This document shows positions 7,532-16,192 of a stretch of 64,000 nt of DNA, one piece after another. The stretch lies in contig DATLYE010000033.1 in the NCBI GenBank assembly GCA_035575135.1, forward strand, positions 53,199 to 117,198, read 5' to 3'. The notes under the pieces are model-generated. The model searched no databases, was not told the DNA's origin, and worked only from the letters and a program-made list of their open reading frames with translations. Positions within the stretch are counted from its first letter, which is position 1. Each line of letters opens with the position of its first letter. Origin of the DNA: JANWXD01 sp035575135 (GTDB lineage Bacteria > Acidobacteriota > Terriglobia > Bryobacterales > Bryobacteraceae). The position numbers and the translations under genes were made by a program.

Positions 7532-9739
7532 TCACACCCGCTCCACGTCCCGGACTCCCGAAAGGCGGCGCATCGCGGCCACAATGCGCTCCAGCTGCTT
7601 TTTGTCCTTGATGTCCACGGTCATGTCCACCACTGCACCATCGCCGTCACGGTCGTGGACGGCGCGCGCCTCCAGGCTCCGGATGTTGCTCTGTTCGCCG
7701 GAGAGGATCGAAGTGAGCTGGTGCAGCATGCCGGGGCGGTCGTCGGTGTGAACGATCATTTTTACGGGGAACGACTCATCTCCCGCCCGGGCCCACTCCA
7801 CGTCAATCTTGCGCTCCGCCTCGTAGAGAAGATTCTGCACGTTGGGACAGCTGGTGGCGTGGACCGCGACGCCTTTGCCGCGCGTAATGTATCCGACGAT
7901 GGGCTCGCCCCGGATGGGATTGCAGCACTTGGCCCGGTACACCAGCAGGTCATCGGCGCCCTTGACCTTGATCACCAGATCGCCCGACGGCGGCTTGGAC
8001 GCCGCCGGAGCCGCCGGAGCTTCTTCGGCGGGCATCTCCGCGGGTTGCGGAACCAGCTTCAAAAGCACCTGGCGCGCCGAGAACCTGCCGAAACCCAGCG
8101 CCGCATGCAGGTCCTCGATCTTGCTGCAGCCGTACTCGCCGGCCACCCGGTCCAGTTCGCTCTTGGGAATCCTGCTGAGCGATACGCCCAGTCGGCGCGC
8201 CTCTTTCTCCAGAAGCTTCTGGCCGAGATCCACCGCCTTGGCGCGTTCGGTGACGTTGATGACGTGCTTGATCTTGTTCCGCGCCCGGGAGGTCTTCACC
8301 AGCGCCAGCCAGTCCTTGCTGGGCATGTGGCCGGGCTGCGTCAGGATTTCCACCACGTCGCCGTTGCGGAGGTTGTAGCGCAGCGAAACGATCCGCCCGT
8401 TCACCTTCGCACCCACGCAGGTGTGGCCCACGTCCGTGTGAATGGCGTAGGCAAAATCAATGGGCGTGGCGCCGCGCGGCAGCGCAATCACCTTGCCCCG
8501 CGGCGTGAAGCAATAGACTTCCTCCGGGTACAGGTCCACCTTGAGCGTGGACATGAAATCGCCCGGATCGCGCATCTCCTGCTGCCACTCCACCAACTGG
8601 CGCAACCAGGCGATGCGCTGCACGTCCTCTGCCGGCGCTTTGTGGCCTTCCTTGTATTTCCAGTGCGCCGCGATGCCCTCCTCCGCGATCCGGTGCATTT
8701 CCTCGGTGCGAATCTGCACTTCGAAGGCGCGCCCCTCCGGGCCGATGACGGAGGTATGCAGGGACTGGTACAGGTTCGGCCGGGGGATCGCGATAAAGTC
8801 CTTGATCCGGCCGGGAATCGGGTGCCACTCGTTGTGGATCACTCCCAGGGCGGCATAGCAGTTCTTCACCGAATCCGTGATGATCCGCACCGCCAGCAGA
8901 TCATAGACCTGCTCGATCGGGATCTTCTGGCGGCGCATCTTCTGGAAGACGGAATAGGCGCGCTTGAGGCGGCCTTCCACCCGCGCCGGGATGCCCTCGG
9001 CCGCCAGCTTCTTCTCGATCGTGGTCTTGATCTCGGCCAGGAATCGCTCGAACTCCGGTCGCCGCGCCTCCAGCAAACTCGCCAGTTCCGCCGCCGCCTC
9101 GGGCTCGAGGTAGGTGAACGCCAGGTCCTCCAGCTCACCCCGGATTTTGCCCATGCCCAGGCGGTGTGCGATGGGCGCGTAGATCTCGATGGTCTCCCGT
9201 GCGATCCGCTCCCGCCGTTCCGGCGGCAGACTGCCCAGCGTGCGCATGTTGTGCAACCGGTCGGCCAGCTTGACAATGATGACCCGGATGTCGTTCACCA
9301 TGGCCAGCAGCATCTTGCGGAAGCTTTCCGCCTGCCGGGTCTCCGGATCGTAAAAGTTCAGCTTGCTGAGCTTGGTGACGCCGTCTACACACCGGGCCAC
9401 CTCTTCGCCGAATCGCGTGCGGATTTCTTCGACCGTGACGCCGGTGTCTTCCACCACGTCGTGCAGCAACCCCGTCTGGAGGCACACCATATCCATGCTC
9501 ATCTCGGCAAGAATATGGGTCACCATCAGAGGGTGCACCATGTACGGTTCGCCGGAATCCCGCCGCTGCTGGCGATGCCGCTCGGCGGCGAACTCGTAGG
9601 CGGAGCGCAGTGCGGTCAGGTCTTCCTTCGGGCGGGCTTGAGCAATTCGCTGCTCGAGATCACGATACAGCGCTTCTACGGAAGCCGGTGTCTCCTCCGC
9701 CGGCACGGACACTCCCGGTTGGCCGGATTCAGGGGTCAT
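7532..9739 (-). CDS. rel: Bifunctional (p)ppGpp synthetase/hydrolase, Rel/SpoT family
   Basis: 735-residue stringent-response enzyme. Order: HD hydrolase domain with His93-Asp94 in LLHDVVED (intact, so hydrolysis is expected); synthetase domain with RLKRAYSVFQK, YDLLAVRI, YQSLHT and the catalytic Glu in EVQIRT; a TGS domain (VYCFTPRGKVIALPRGATPIDFAYAIHTDVGH); a CxxC-type zinc-finger region (RAKCCNPIRGEP); and a C-terminal ACT domain. Both catalytic halves look functional, as expected for the single Rel of many phyla. The ATG at 9739 is preferred over a start 15 codons upstream because a perfect TATAAT lies at 9775-9770. DUF971 follows within seven bases. Confidence 0.96.
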   Translation of the reverse strand: MTPESGQPGVSVPAEETPASVEALYRDLEQRIAQARPKEDLTALRSAYEFAAERHRQQRRDSGEPYMVHPLMVTHILAEMSMDMVCLQTGLLHDVVEDTGVTVEEIRTRFGEEVARCVDGVTKLSKLNFYDPETRQAESFRKMLLAMVNDIRVIIVKLADRLHNMRTLGSLPPERRERIARETIEIYAPIAHRLGMGKIRGELEDLAFTYLEPEAAAELASLLEARRPEFERFLAEIKTTIEKKLAAEGIPARVEGRLKRAYSVFQKMRRQKIPIEQVYDLLAVRIITDSVKNCYAALGVIHNEWHPIPGRIKDFIAIPRPNLYQSLHTSVIGPEGRAFEVQIRTEEMHRIAEEGIAAHWKYKEGHKAPAEDVQRIAWLRQLVEWQQEMRDPGDFMSTLKVDLYPEEVYCFTPRGKVIALPRGATPIDFAYAIHTDVGHTCVGAKVNGRIVSLRYNLRNGDVVEILTQPGHMPSKDWLALVKTSRARNKIKHVINVTERAKAVDLGQKLLEKEARRLGVSLSRIPKSELDRVAGEYGCSKIEDLHAALGFGRFSARQVLLKLVPQPAEMPAEEAPAAPAASKPPSGDLVIKVKGADDLLVYRAKCCNPIRGEPIVGYITRGKGVAVHATSCPNVQNLLYEAERKIDVEWARAGDESFPVKMIVHTDDRPGMLHQLTSILSGEQSNIRSLEARAVHDRDGDGAVVDMTVDIKDKKQLERIVAAMRRLSGVRDVERV

Positions 9740-9775
9740 GGCGGGGTTTGTAAACACCACCCCGCCACCATTATA
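9740..9775 (-). promoter_or_regulatory. rel promoter -10 box and 5'-terminal hairpin
   Basis: A perfect TATAAT occupies 9775-9770; the matching -35 region is poor. Initiation near 9763 would give a leader of about 24 bases. That leader is almost wholly a perfect inverted repeat, GGCGGGGT (9766-9759 on the minus strand) against ACCCCGCC (9747-9740), ending directly at the ATG. No Shine-Dalgarno sequence is visible. The hairpin could affect translation or mRNA stability of rel. Confidence 0.5.
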
Positions 9776-9824
9776 GCGGACCAACGATGACGGACCAGCT
9801 CCGCCGGCCCGAAATCGGCTGGGA

Positions 9825-10634
9825 TTATTGGCCGGCGGTTACGCCTCCGCCGGGCATGCGGGCCGCCTTGATCTTCTTGGTTTCCATCGTCTTCTGGACC
9901 CAGTTGTCCGCAATCTCTATGAATTTCTTGTAGTCCTCCTCCGTATCGGCCAGGTCAGCCCGCTCGCGGTACAGCAGGTTCAGGTACGCCATCGCGTCGT
10001 CGTATTCCTTGTCGATCTCCAGGGCTTTTTCCAGGTGCTTCATTCCCTCTTCGATGATCGGCAGGTTCTTGTCGCGCAGCGCCTCCCGAATCTTCCGGTC
10101 CTTCAGCGGACCCGGATCCTCCGGCTTCATGCCCAGCTTTGCCCGCGCTTCCATCCGGGGTTGAAAGGACTTGGTCCAGGCGATCACGCCGATGGTGTAA
10201 TGGGCTTCCTTGGCGTTCGGATTGACCGAGATCTGCTTGAGATACCACTCCCGCGCCTCATCCAGCTTCTTCTGGTTGAAATACAGCAGCGCGATCGAGG
10301 CGATGGCCACCTCGTTTTTGGGATCCTGCTCGAGCACGCGCAGGAACTCGTCATGGGCGGCCTGCGCCATCCGCAGATTCTCGGGGGACTCGGCGCCGGG
10401 GATGTACTGCTGCATGTACGCCGTCGCCAGATACAGCCGGGCCGTCGGAAATGTCGGGTCCAGTTCCACCGCCTGCTTGAAAAACTCCACGGCTTCCGCG
10501 TACCGGGCGTTCTTGAACGCCTGGACTCCCTTGTTGAGGTTGTCCCGCGCCTTCAGTTTCTGGCACCCGGAGCCCGCAACCAGCAGCACCACCGCCGCGA
10601 CCATTGCAGAGAGAGCAAAAGGAATGCGTTTCAT
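9825..10634 (-). CDS. TPR-repeat lipoprotein
   Basis: 269-residue lipoprotein. The N-terminus is a signal peptide with lipobox LVAGSGC, giving Cys24 as the lipidated residue. Tetratricopeptide repeats follow: residues 33-66 (GVQAFKNARYAEAVEFFKQA), another near 105-135, and a long one near 195-225. It probably sits at the periplasmic face and acts as a scaffold. It is the last gene after tonB-exbB-exbD-exbD, the arrangement expected of a Tol/Ton-like energised envelope system, so it may be a partner of that motor. The start has GAGGAG six bases upstream. The role is inferred from context only. Confidence 0.88.
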   Translation of the reverse strand: MKRIPFALSAMVAAVVLLVAGSGCQKLKARDNLNKGVQAFKNARYAEAVEFFKQAVELDPTFPTARLYLATAYMQQYIPGAESPENLRMAQAAHDEFLRVLEQDPKNEVAIASIALLYFNQKKLDEAREWYLKQISVNPNAKEAHYTIGVIAWTKSFQPRMEARAKLGMKPEDPGPLKDRKIREALRDKNLPIIEEGMKHLEKALEIDKEYDDAMAYLNLLYRERADLADTEEDYKKFIEIADNWVQKTMETKKIKAARMPGGGVTAGQ

Positions 10635-10677
10635 CTGATCTCCTCTACCCGGCTGACCGTCGCCTCGGCCGGAGGGC

Positions 10678-11103
10678 TTACTCGCCCGCCTCGACCTTGG
10701 CGGTCATCAGCCCGATCTTGTCGATGCCCGCGCCTTTGGCGATGTCAATCGCCCGCGCCACGTACTGGAATTCTAGCGCGGGATCTCCTTTGACAAACAC
10801 CACGCGCTCGGCCCGCGTCTTGAAAATCTCCTCCAGCCGCGGCCCCAGACGCGTCTCGTCGGTCGGCTCCGTGTTGATGAGCATGCTGCGATCTGCGTTG
10901 ATCACGATGACCACGGTCCGCTGATCGGCAGCGGTCTGCTGGACACCTGGGGGCGGAGGCTGCGGGACGAGCGCCTCCAGTCCCTTCGGCGTCAGCGGCG
11001 TGATCACCATGAAGATGATCAACAGCACCAGCAGAATGTCAATGAACGGAACCACGTTGGGATCCGCCTTCAGACCTTTGCCTGCACTGACTTGAATGCC
11101 CAT
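10678..11103 (-). CDS. exbD: ExbD/TolR family biopolymer transport protein (second copy)
   Basis: 141 residues: a short cytoplasmic N-terminus, a single membrane helix beginning NVVPFIDILLVLLIIFMV with the conserved functional Asp inside it, then a periplasmic domain of about 95 residues. Together with ExbB this forms the proton channel that powers TonB- or Pal-type partners. AAGGAG lies ten bases before the ATG. It follows the other exbD by 27 bases. Two non-identical ExbD proteins in tandem are common in systems where ExbD acts as a heterodimer, but that is not shown here. Confidence 0.93.
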   Translation of the reverse strand: MGIQVSAGKGLKADPNVVPFIDILLVLLIIFMVITPLTPKGLEALVPQPPPPGVQQTAADQRTVVIVINADRSMLINTEPTDETRLGPRLEEIFKTRAERVVFVKGDPALEFQYVARAIDIAKGAGIDKIGLMTAKVEAGE

Positions 11104-11130
11104 GGGGGATGATCTCCTTCTGAGTCGGCT

Positions 11131-11583
11131 TCAGCCCGCCGGCGGCGGTGCCGTCTCGCCGGCCCGCTTCTCCTGAATCTGCTCGGTGAGCAGCCCCAGC
11201 TGGTCCACTCCGGCAGTCCGCAGGTTATCTACCACTTCCACGACGCGCTCATAACGTGCCCGGGCATCAGCCCGCAGGTAGACCGTCTTGTCCAACCGGT
11301 TCGTCAGCAGGTCCTTCACCTTCGGGCCAAGGTCTTCCGGCTTCATCAGCGTCGTTCCCAGAAATACGCGCCCTTCGCGCGTGACGGCGATAAGCACCGC
11401 GTCGTCCTTGTCCGCCGCTTGCATGGCGATCGGATTCTTGGTCTTCACCATCTCCACGCTCACCCCTTTGGACAGCATCGGGGTGACCACCATGAAGATG
11501 ATCAACAGCACCAGCATCACGTCCGCCATGGGCACGACGTTCGGCTCCGCCAGCACTTCGCCGAGCGCTCGCCTCTTTGCCAT
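11131..11583 (-). CDS. exbD: ExbD/TolR family biopolymer transport protein (first copy)
   Basis: 150 residues with the same layout as the downstream copy: one N-terminal membrane helix reading NVVPMADVMLVLLIIFMV, including the channel Asp, and a periplasmic domain ending in a Gly/Pro-rich tail. Sequence differs enough from the second copy that recent duplication is unlikely. It lies 58 bases after exbB, with AAGGTGAG before the ATG. Couples proton flow through the ExbB pore to movement of TonB. Confidence 0.93.
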   Translation of the reverse strand: MAKRRALGEVLAEPNVVPMADVMLVLLIIFMVVTPMLSKGVSVEMVKTKNPIAMQAADKDDAVLIAVTREGRVFLGTTLMKPEDLGPKVKDLLTNRLDKTVYLRADARARYERVVEVVDNLRTAGVDQLGLLTEQIQEKRAGETAPPPAG

Positions 11584-11641
11584 GACTCACCTTCCTCTCC
11601 GGCTCGGCCGCCGGTATCGCGTCAACCGGCTGCCGCGGCCT

Positions 11642-12379
11642 TCAGCGGGAACCCGCCGCCCGTTGCTGCGACCGCTTCAGGAAGTAGTCAATCAGCTCCG
11701 AGCTGGAGTTGCTCATCTCCACGTCGAAGGCTTCGATGCGGCTGGTGAAGTAGTTGTAAGCCCACACCGCCGGCACCGCTACGAACAGCCCGATCGCCGT
11801 GGTCACCAGCGCCTCGGAAATGCCTCCCGCCACTGCTCCCAGCCCGGTGGACTTCTCCGTCGAGATGCCCTTGAACGCGTTGATGATGCCCACCACCGTG
11901 CCGAACAGTCCCACGAAGGGCGCCGTCGCTCCGATCGTGGCGAGCGTTCCCACCCCGCGTTTCAACTCCGCGTGCACGATCGCTTCCGCGCGTTCCAGGG
12001 CACGCCGGGAAGCCTCGATCTCTTCACCTGGGATCTCGGAGCTGAGCTGGTGTGCCCGGAACTCCTGCAAACCCGCCACCACCACCTTGGCCAGATGGCT
12101 CTTCTTGTAGCGGTCTGCAATCTTGATCGCCTCGTCGAGTTTGCCCTCCCGCAGCGCACCCGCTACGGCCGGGGCAAACTGCCGCGACTGTTTCCGGGCG
12201 CCGTTGTAGGCCAAGGCCCGGTCAATCATGACGCCGATGGACCAGGCCGACATCAGAAACAGCAGGATCACCACAATCTTGGCGGCCATGCCCATCTGCG
12301 CCCATAGCGAACGGACGTCCCATCCCACGGCGCCTTCCTGCAGCAGGAACAGCGCCCAAACCTGCAATTGCAATAACAT
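11642..12379 (-). CDS. exbB: MotA/TolQ/ExbB family proton channel protein
   Basis: 245 residues with three predicted membrane helices: one near residues 25-47 (MAAKIVVILLFLMSAWSIGVMI) and two in the C-terminal half, within VGTLATIGATAPFVGLFGTVVGIINAF and SEALVTTAIGLFVAVPAVWAYNYF, which are the family signatures. It forms the stator pore with ExbD. GAGGAGAG is six bases before the ATG. The flanking tonB and exbD genes favour an ExbB rather than TolQ or MotA identity, although no TonB-dependent receptor is in the window. Confidence 0.93.
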   Translation of the reverse strand: MLLQLQVWALFLLQEGAVGWDVRSLWAQMGMAAKIVVILLFLMSAWSIGVMIDRALAYNGARKQSRQFAPAVAGALREGKLDEAIKIADRYKKSHLAKVVVAGLQEFRAHQLSSEIPGEEIEASRRALERAEAIVHAELKRGVGTLATIGATAPFVGLFGTVVGIINAFKGISTEKSTGLGAVAGGISEALVTTAIGLFVAVPAVWAYNYFTSRIEAFDVEMSNSSSELIDYFLKRSQQRAAGSR

Positions 12380-12429
12380 CGTTGTCTCTCCTCAAGCGTT
12401 GAAAATTGGTTTTACCACACAAAACTCTC

Positions 12430-13194
12430 TTACTGGCTGAGCGTGAAGTTCACGTCAATCTGCGTGATCACCTCCACCGGCTCGCCGTTGAGCAGCGTCG
12501 GCTGATAGACCCACTGCTTCACGGCTTCCAGCGCCGCCGGAACCAGCAGCGGGTGGCCGCTGACGACCTGCAACTCCTGAATCGTGCCGTCGCGGGCGAT
12601 GATCGCCGTCAGCCGGACAGTGCCCTGAATCCGCGCCTGGCGCGCCAGCGGCGGATACACCGGCTTGACTTGCCGGATCAGCTTGGCCTGCTGCACGTTG
12701 CCGCCCACGCGGATCCGCTGCGGCGCCGCCGGCTTGGGAGCTTCTTCGACCTTGGGAGGCGGCGGCGGAGCTGCAACCGGCACCGATCCGATGATGCCGC
12801 CGATGACGCCTCCGGGAGTCCCGCCAGGCACCCCGCCCGGAACTCCGCCCACCACGCCGACCACGCCGGCCGAGGGCGGCGGCAACTCCTCTTCCTTGAT
12901 CATCGCAATCTCTTTGGGAATCGCCTTGGGCGCCAGCAGCCGCCCCGCGTCAAACTGGCGCGGGATCACTTTGACCACCTTCACCGGCGCCGCCGCCGGC
13001 GGAGGCGGGGGCGGAGGCGGAGGTGGCGGCGCCACCAGAAAACTCGTCAGCTGGGTCCGCGGCAGCGTATCCGTGTAGATCAGCGGAATCAGAATCGCGA
13101 TGATGATCAGGATCGTCTGCAGGATGAACGAGATCAGCACCGAGGCTGCCCGCTTGGTCTTGCCTGTTTCCTCGATAAACGTCTGCTCAAACAT
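12430..13194 (-). CDS. tonB: TonB family energy transducer
   Basis: 254 residues: an N-terminal cytoplasmic stretch, a membrane anchor at about residues 17-40, a proline run of more than ten residues near 60-70, a Gly/Pro/Val-rich spacer, and a C-terminal TonB domain (VYPPLARQARIQGTVRLTAI ... AVKQWVYQPTLLNGEPV). It spans the periplasm to pass energy from ExbB-ExbD to outer-membrane transporters. AAAGGAAGG precedes the ATG. It lies between secF and exbB, 36 bases after the former. In Acidobacteria such transducers commonly serve large carbohydrate-uptake receptors. Confidence 0.93.
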   Translation of the reverse strand: MFEQTFIEETGKTKRAASVLISFILQTILIIIAILIPLIYTDTLPRTQLTSFLVAPPPPPPPPPPPAAAPVKVVKVIPRQFDAGRLLAPKAIPKEIAMIKEEELPPPSAGVVGVVGGVPGGVPGGTPGGVIGGIIGSVPVAAPPPPPKVEEAPKPAAPQRIRVGGNVQQAKLIRQVKPVYPPLARQARIQGTVRLTAIIARDGTIQELQVVSGHPLLVPAALEAVKQWVYQPTLLNGEPVEVITQIDVNFTLSQ

Positions 13195-13230
13195 GGACGC
13201 CTTCCTTTCCCGGACCCCGTCGGTCCGGCC

Positions 13231-14427
13231 TCACTTCGCTCTGCGCGCATCCCTCCCGGTGGCCACCGCCACCGAAGCCACTCGCTTCCGGCTCTCTACC
13301 AAGCCGTGCCAGTATACCAGTATCGGGTTGGCGATGAAGATCGAGGAGTACGTTCCCACCAGGATCCCCACCACCAGGGCAAACGCAAACCCGTGGAGCA
13401 CCGGCCCGCCGAACAGCAACAGCGCCAGACACGTCAAAAAGGTCAGGCCCGAAGTCAGCACCGTGCGGCTCAGAGTCTGGTTGATGCTGCGGTTCACCAG
13501 CACCGGCAGCTTCTCCCGCCGCAGGATCTTCAGATTCTCGCGGATCCGGTCGAACACCACGATGGTGTCGTTCATGGAGTAGCCGACCAGCGTCAACAGT
13601 GCGGCCACCACGGTCAGGTCAATCTCTTTGTCAAAGATCGAAAACAGACCCACCGTGATCACCACATCGTGAAACACCGCCAGCACGGCCGCCACCCCGT
13701 AAATCCACTCGAACCGAAACGCTATATATACCAACATCCCGCCCAGAGCGTAAAGGGTGGCCAGAATCGCCTGCCGGCGCAAGTCTGCACCCACTTTCGG
13801 ACCCACGATCTCCACCCGCCGGATGGAGAAGGGCGCCAGCGAGCACTCCTGCTTGAGCACGGAAATGACCGCCGGCGTCACGCCCGGCACCGAGGACAGC
13901 TCCTCGAAGTTTCGCACCAGCCCCGAGCGCGGCGGCGTATCCCGATATTCCAGCATCCGCCGCACCAGCTGCTGCAATTCCTCTTCGCTCAAAGCCACCC
14001 CGGCCCGTTGCAGCGGGTCCCGCAGGTGGCTCACCAGAGCCTCCTGCCCGGCGTTGTTGAAATCCAGCCCCTTCGCACCCCCGCCGAAGGTGTCCCGCAG
14101 GGTCTGGCTCATCAGGCGGCGCGCCTCATCCAGTTCTTTCTCGCTGCGCAGCTCGGTTCCGATGATGACCTCGTTGGTGCCGGTCAGGTCCTGCACCATG
14201 ACCGTGCCGGGAATCCGGCCCGACAGGGCGGAACGGATCTTCTGGATCGGGGGCTGGTCCAGGAAGCGCACATACATCACGGCCCCGCCGCGGAAGTCAA
14301 TTCCGTACCGGGGACCTCCTTTCATGACCAGACTCGCAATGCTCGCGGCAATCAGCACCAGCGACAGAATCAGAAACGGGCGCTTGCGGCCCAGGAAGTC
14401 GAAGTTCGGTTCTTTGAATAGTTCCAT
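13231..14427 (-). CDS. secF: Protein translocase subunit SecF
   Basis: 398-residue inner-membrane protein of the SecDF complex, which uses proton motive force to pull exported proteins across the membrane. Features: first helix near residues 17-35, YGIDFRGGAVMYV (SecF D1 motif), and a C-terminal block of five helices with LTLVGYSMNDTIVVFDRIRENL, the SecF signature including the functional Asp. It is longer than the usual 300-320 residues because the periplasmic region between helices one and two carries an extra segment of about 70 residues. The ribosome-binding site is weak; a perfect hairpin lies just upstream. Confidence 0.95.
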   Translation of the reverse strand: MELFKEPNFDFLGRKRPFLILSLVLIAASIASLVMKGGPRYGIDFRGGAVMYVRFLDQPPIQKIRSALSGRIPGTVMVQDLTGTNEVIIGTELRSEKELDEARRLMSQTLRDTFGGGAKGLDFNNAGQEALVSHLRDPLQRAGVALSEEELQQLVRRMLEYRDTPPRSGLVRNFEELSSVPGVTPAVISVLKQECSLAPFSIRRVEIVGPKVGADLRRQAILATLYALGGMLVYIAFRFEWIYGVAAVLAVFHDVVITVGLFSIFDKEIDLTVVAALLTLVGYSMNDTIVVFDRIRENLKILRREKLPVLVNRSINQTLSRTVLTSGLTFLTCLALLLFGGPVLHGFAFALVVGILVGTYSSIFIANPILVYWHGLVESRKRVASVAVATGRDARRAK

Positions 14428-14438
14428 GCGACTCGCCG

Positions 14439-14469
14439 GGCCGGTGCTCGACTCACTTAGACACCGGCC
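14439..14469 (-). promoter_or_regulatory. Hairpin directly upstream of secF
   Basis: Perfect 8-base arms GGCCGGTG and CACCGGCC (positions 14439-14446 and 14462-14469) with a 15-base loop, in the 130-base gap between secD and secF. The arm nearest the gene ends 11 bases from the secF ATG, where no good Shine-Dalgarno sequence exists. No run of T follows on the minus strand, so an intrinsic terminator is unlikely; a translational or mRNA-processing element is more plausible. Confidence 0.45.
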
Positions 14470-14557
14470 TGCTCTGCTGGGTTCCCTCGCGTTGTCTCAA
14501 GATCTATCACAAACCTTCGTCGGATTCCACCCCGCCGGGCTCCGGGCTTTCCCCGCA

Positions 14558-16174
14558 TCAGATGCTCAAGGCGGCCACCTGTCGCTTGCCCGCCAGAGTC
14601 AGGTCGAACAGTACCCGCGAGACGAAAACCGCAGTGAACAGGTTCGCGATCAACCCGATGGTTAAAGTAACCGCAAAGCCCTTGACCGGACCCGTACCGA
14701 ACATGAACAGGAAGGCGCAGGCCACAATCGTGGTCACGTGGGTGTCAATGATGGTCAGGAATGCCTTGCCGAAACCCGCATCCAGAGCTGCCACAACCGC
14801 TTTGCCGGCCCGGAGCTCCTCCTTGATTCTCTCAAAAATCAGCACGTTGCTGTCAACCGCCATGCCGATCGTCAAGATGATTCCGGCGATGCCGGGCAGC
14901 GTCAGAACGGCGTCAAAATACGCCAGAGCCGCAAGCAGGATGATCGCGTTGAGCACCAGCGCCACGGTCGCGTTCACGCCCGCCTTGCGGTAGTAAACCA
15001 GCATGATGAGCACCACGGAAATCAGGCCCACCGTGCCGGCCACCAGCCCCTGCTGAATCGAGTCCGCTCCGAGCGACGGCCCCACCGTGCGCTCCTCCAG
15101 GTACACGATCCCGGCCGGCAGCGAGCCCGCGCGCAGCACCAGAGCCAGATCCGAGGCCTCCTGCTCATTGGAAAGCCCCGTGATGCGGCCGCTATCTTCA
15201 ATCCGGGACTGAATCGTCGCCACGCTGCGGATCTGGTTGTCCAGCACCACCGCCAGCCGGTTGCCGATGTTGGCTTCCGTGAAACGGCCGAAGCGCCGGC
15301 CGGCATCCGGCGTCAGCGTGAAGGAAGTCTCCCATTTCTGGAATTCGTCCCTCCCCGGCCGGGCGTTGCGCAAATCCCGCCCCGTGATCACGGGAATCCG
15401 GTTCAGCAGGTACCAGACCTCGCCCTCCGCCTTTCCGGGCGCCATCTTGACCAGCTTGGTGTTCAGCGGCAGCACGCCGCCGTGCTTGGCCATGGCCTCC
15501 TGCGGGCTCGAGAACGGACCGTCTTTGACTTCGCACACCTCCAGCAGCGCCGCAGTCTGCATGATCTGCTTCACCCGCGCAGGGTCGTCCACCCCCGGCA
15601 GCTGCACCAGAATCTCAAACTCGGCGTCGGCACGCCCGTGCTGCTGGATCACCGGCTCGGTCAGTCCCAGCCCGTTGATGCGCTGTTCGATGGTCCGGAT
15701 GGCGCGCTCCACCGTGTCGTTTTTGAGCGCGATCAGATCGCTCGGACGCATGCGCAAGTGATAGTCGGTTGCGCTCACCGGCGTCAGAATCCACTGCGAG
15801 AAGCGTTCGCTGACGATTCTGCGAAAATCCGCCGACTTCTCGGCCGGAACGCCGCGCACGTTGATCTGGATCGAATCGGTTTCCTCGATCGTCTGCGGAT
15901 CGTTGCGATCAATCGCCGCGTAGTTGACCTGCGCGCGCCGCAGCTCCTCCTTCAGGCGCTCGATGGTCTGATCGGCTTCCGCCTTCGCCGCATCCTGCAC
16001 CTGCACTTGCAGAATCAGATGCGTGCCGCCCTTCAGATCCAGCCCCAGCCGGATGTTCCTCCCCAGAGCGGACTTGAGGTCCTGGACCGACTTCGGCAGC
16101 CCGAGGATGCCGTACAGGCACCCCAGCGTCACCAGTACGATGAATGTAACCTTCCACTTCAGTTTCCCGGTCAC
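14558..16174 (-). CDS. secD: Protein translocase subunit SecD
   Basis: 538 residues. The N-terminal helix is followed by IRLGLDLKGGTHLILQVQV, the SecD P1 signature, a large periplasmic domain with the base and head regions, then five C-terminal helices containing LTIGMAVDSNVLIFERIKEELRAG with the conserved proton-relay Asp. It acts with SecF and YajC at the SecYEG channel. The start is GTG at 16174 with GGGGAG six bases upstream. It follows yajC by 18 bases and precedes secF, the classic order. Confidence 0.96.
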   Translation of the reverse strand: MTGKLKWKVTFIVLVTLGCLYGILGLPKSVQDLKSALGRNIRLGLDLKGGTHLILQVQVQDAAKAEADQTIERLKEELRRAQVNYAAIDRNDPQTIEETDSIQINVRGVPAEKSADFRRIVSERFSQWILTPVSATDYHLRMRPSDLIALKNDTVERAIRTIEQRINGLGLTEPVIQQHGRADAEFEILVQLPGVDDPARVKQIMQTAALLEVCEVKDGPFSSPQEAMAKHGGVLPLNTKLVKMAPGKAEGEVWYLLNRIPVITGRDLRNARPGRDEFQKWETSFTLTPDAGRRFGRFTEANIGNRLAVVLDNQIRSVATIQSRIEDSGRITGLSNEQEASDLALVLRAGSLPAGIVYLEERTVGPSLGADSIQQGLVAGTVGLISVVLIMLVYYRKAGVNATVALVLNAIILLAALAYFDAVLTLPGIAGIILTIGMAVDSNVLIFERIKEELRAGKAVVAALDAGFGKAFLTIIDTHVTTIVACAFLFMFGTGPVKGFAVTLTIGLIANLFTAVFVSRVLFDLTLAGKRQVAALSI

Positions 16175-16192
16175 CTTTCGCTCCCCGGCCGT

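Noticed and set aside
7457..9790. 777-codon open frame on the plus strand
   Set aside because: It is exactly antisense to rel, lacks any recognisable motif, and is rich in His, Arg and Gln as expected for the shadow of a GC-rich gene.
12990..13035. GGC/GGA-like simple repeat suggesting a phase-variable microsatellite
   Set aside because: It encodes the poly-proline spacer of TonB, uses mixed codons, and is in units of three, so slippage would only change spacer length.
12406..14421. 671-codon plus-strand open frame opposite tonB and secF
   Set aside because: Antisense shadow of two genes with strong family matches; composition is Arg/His/Gln-rich without domains.
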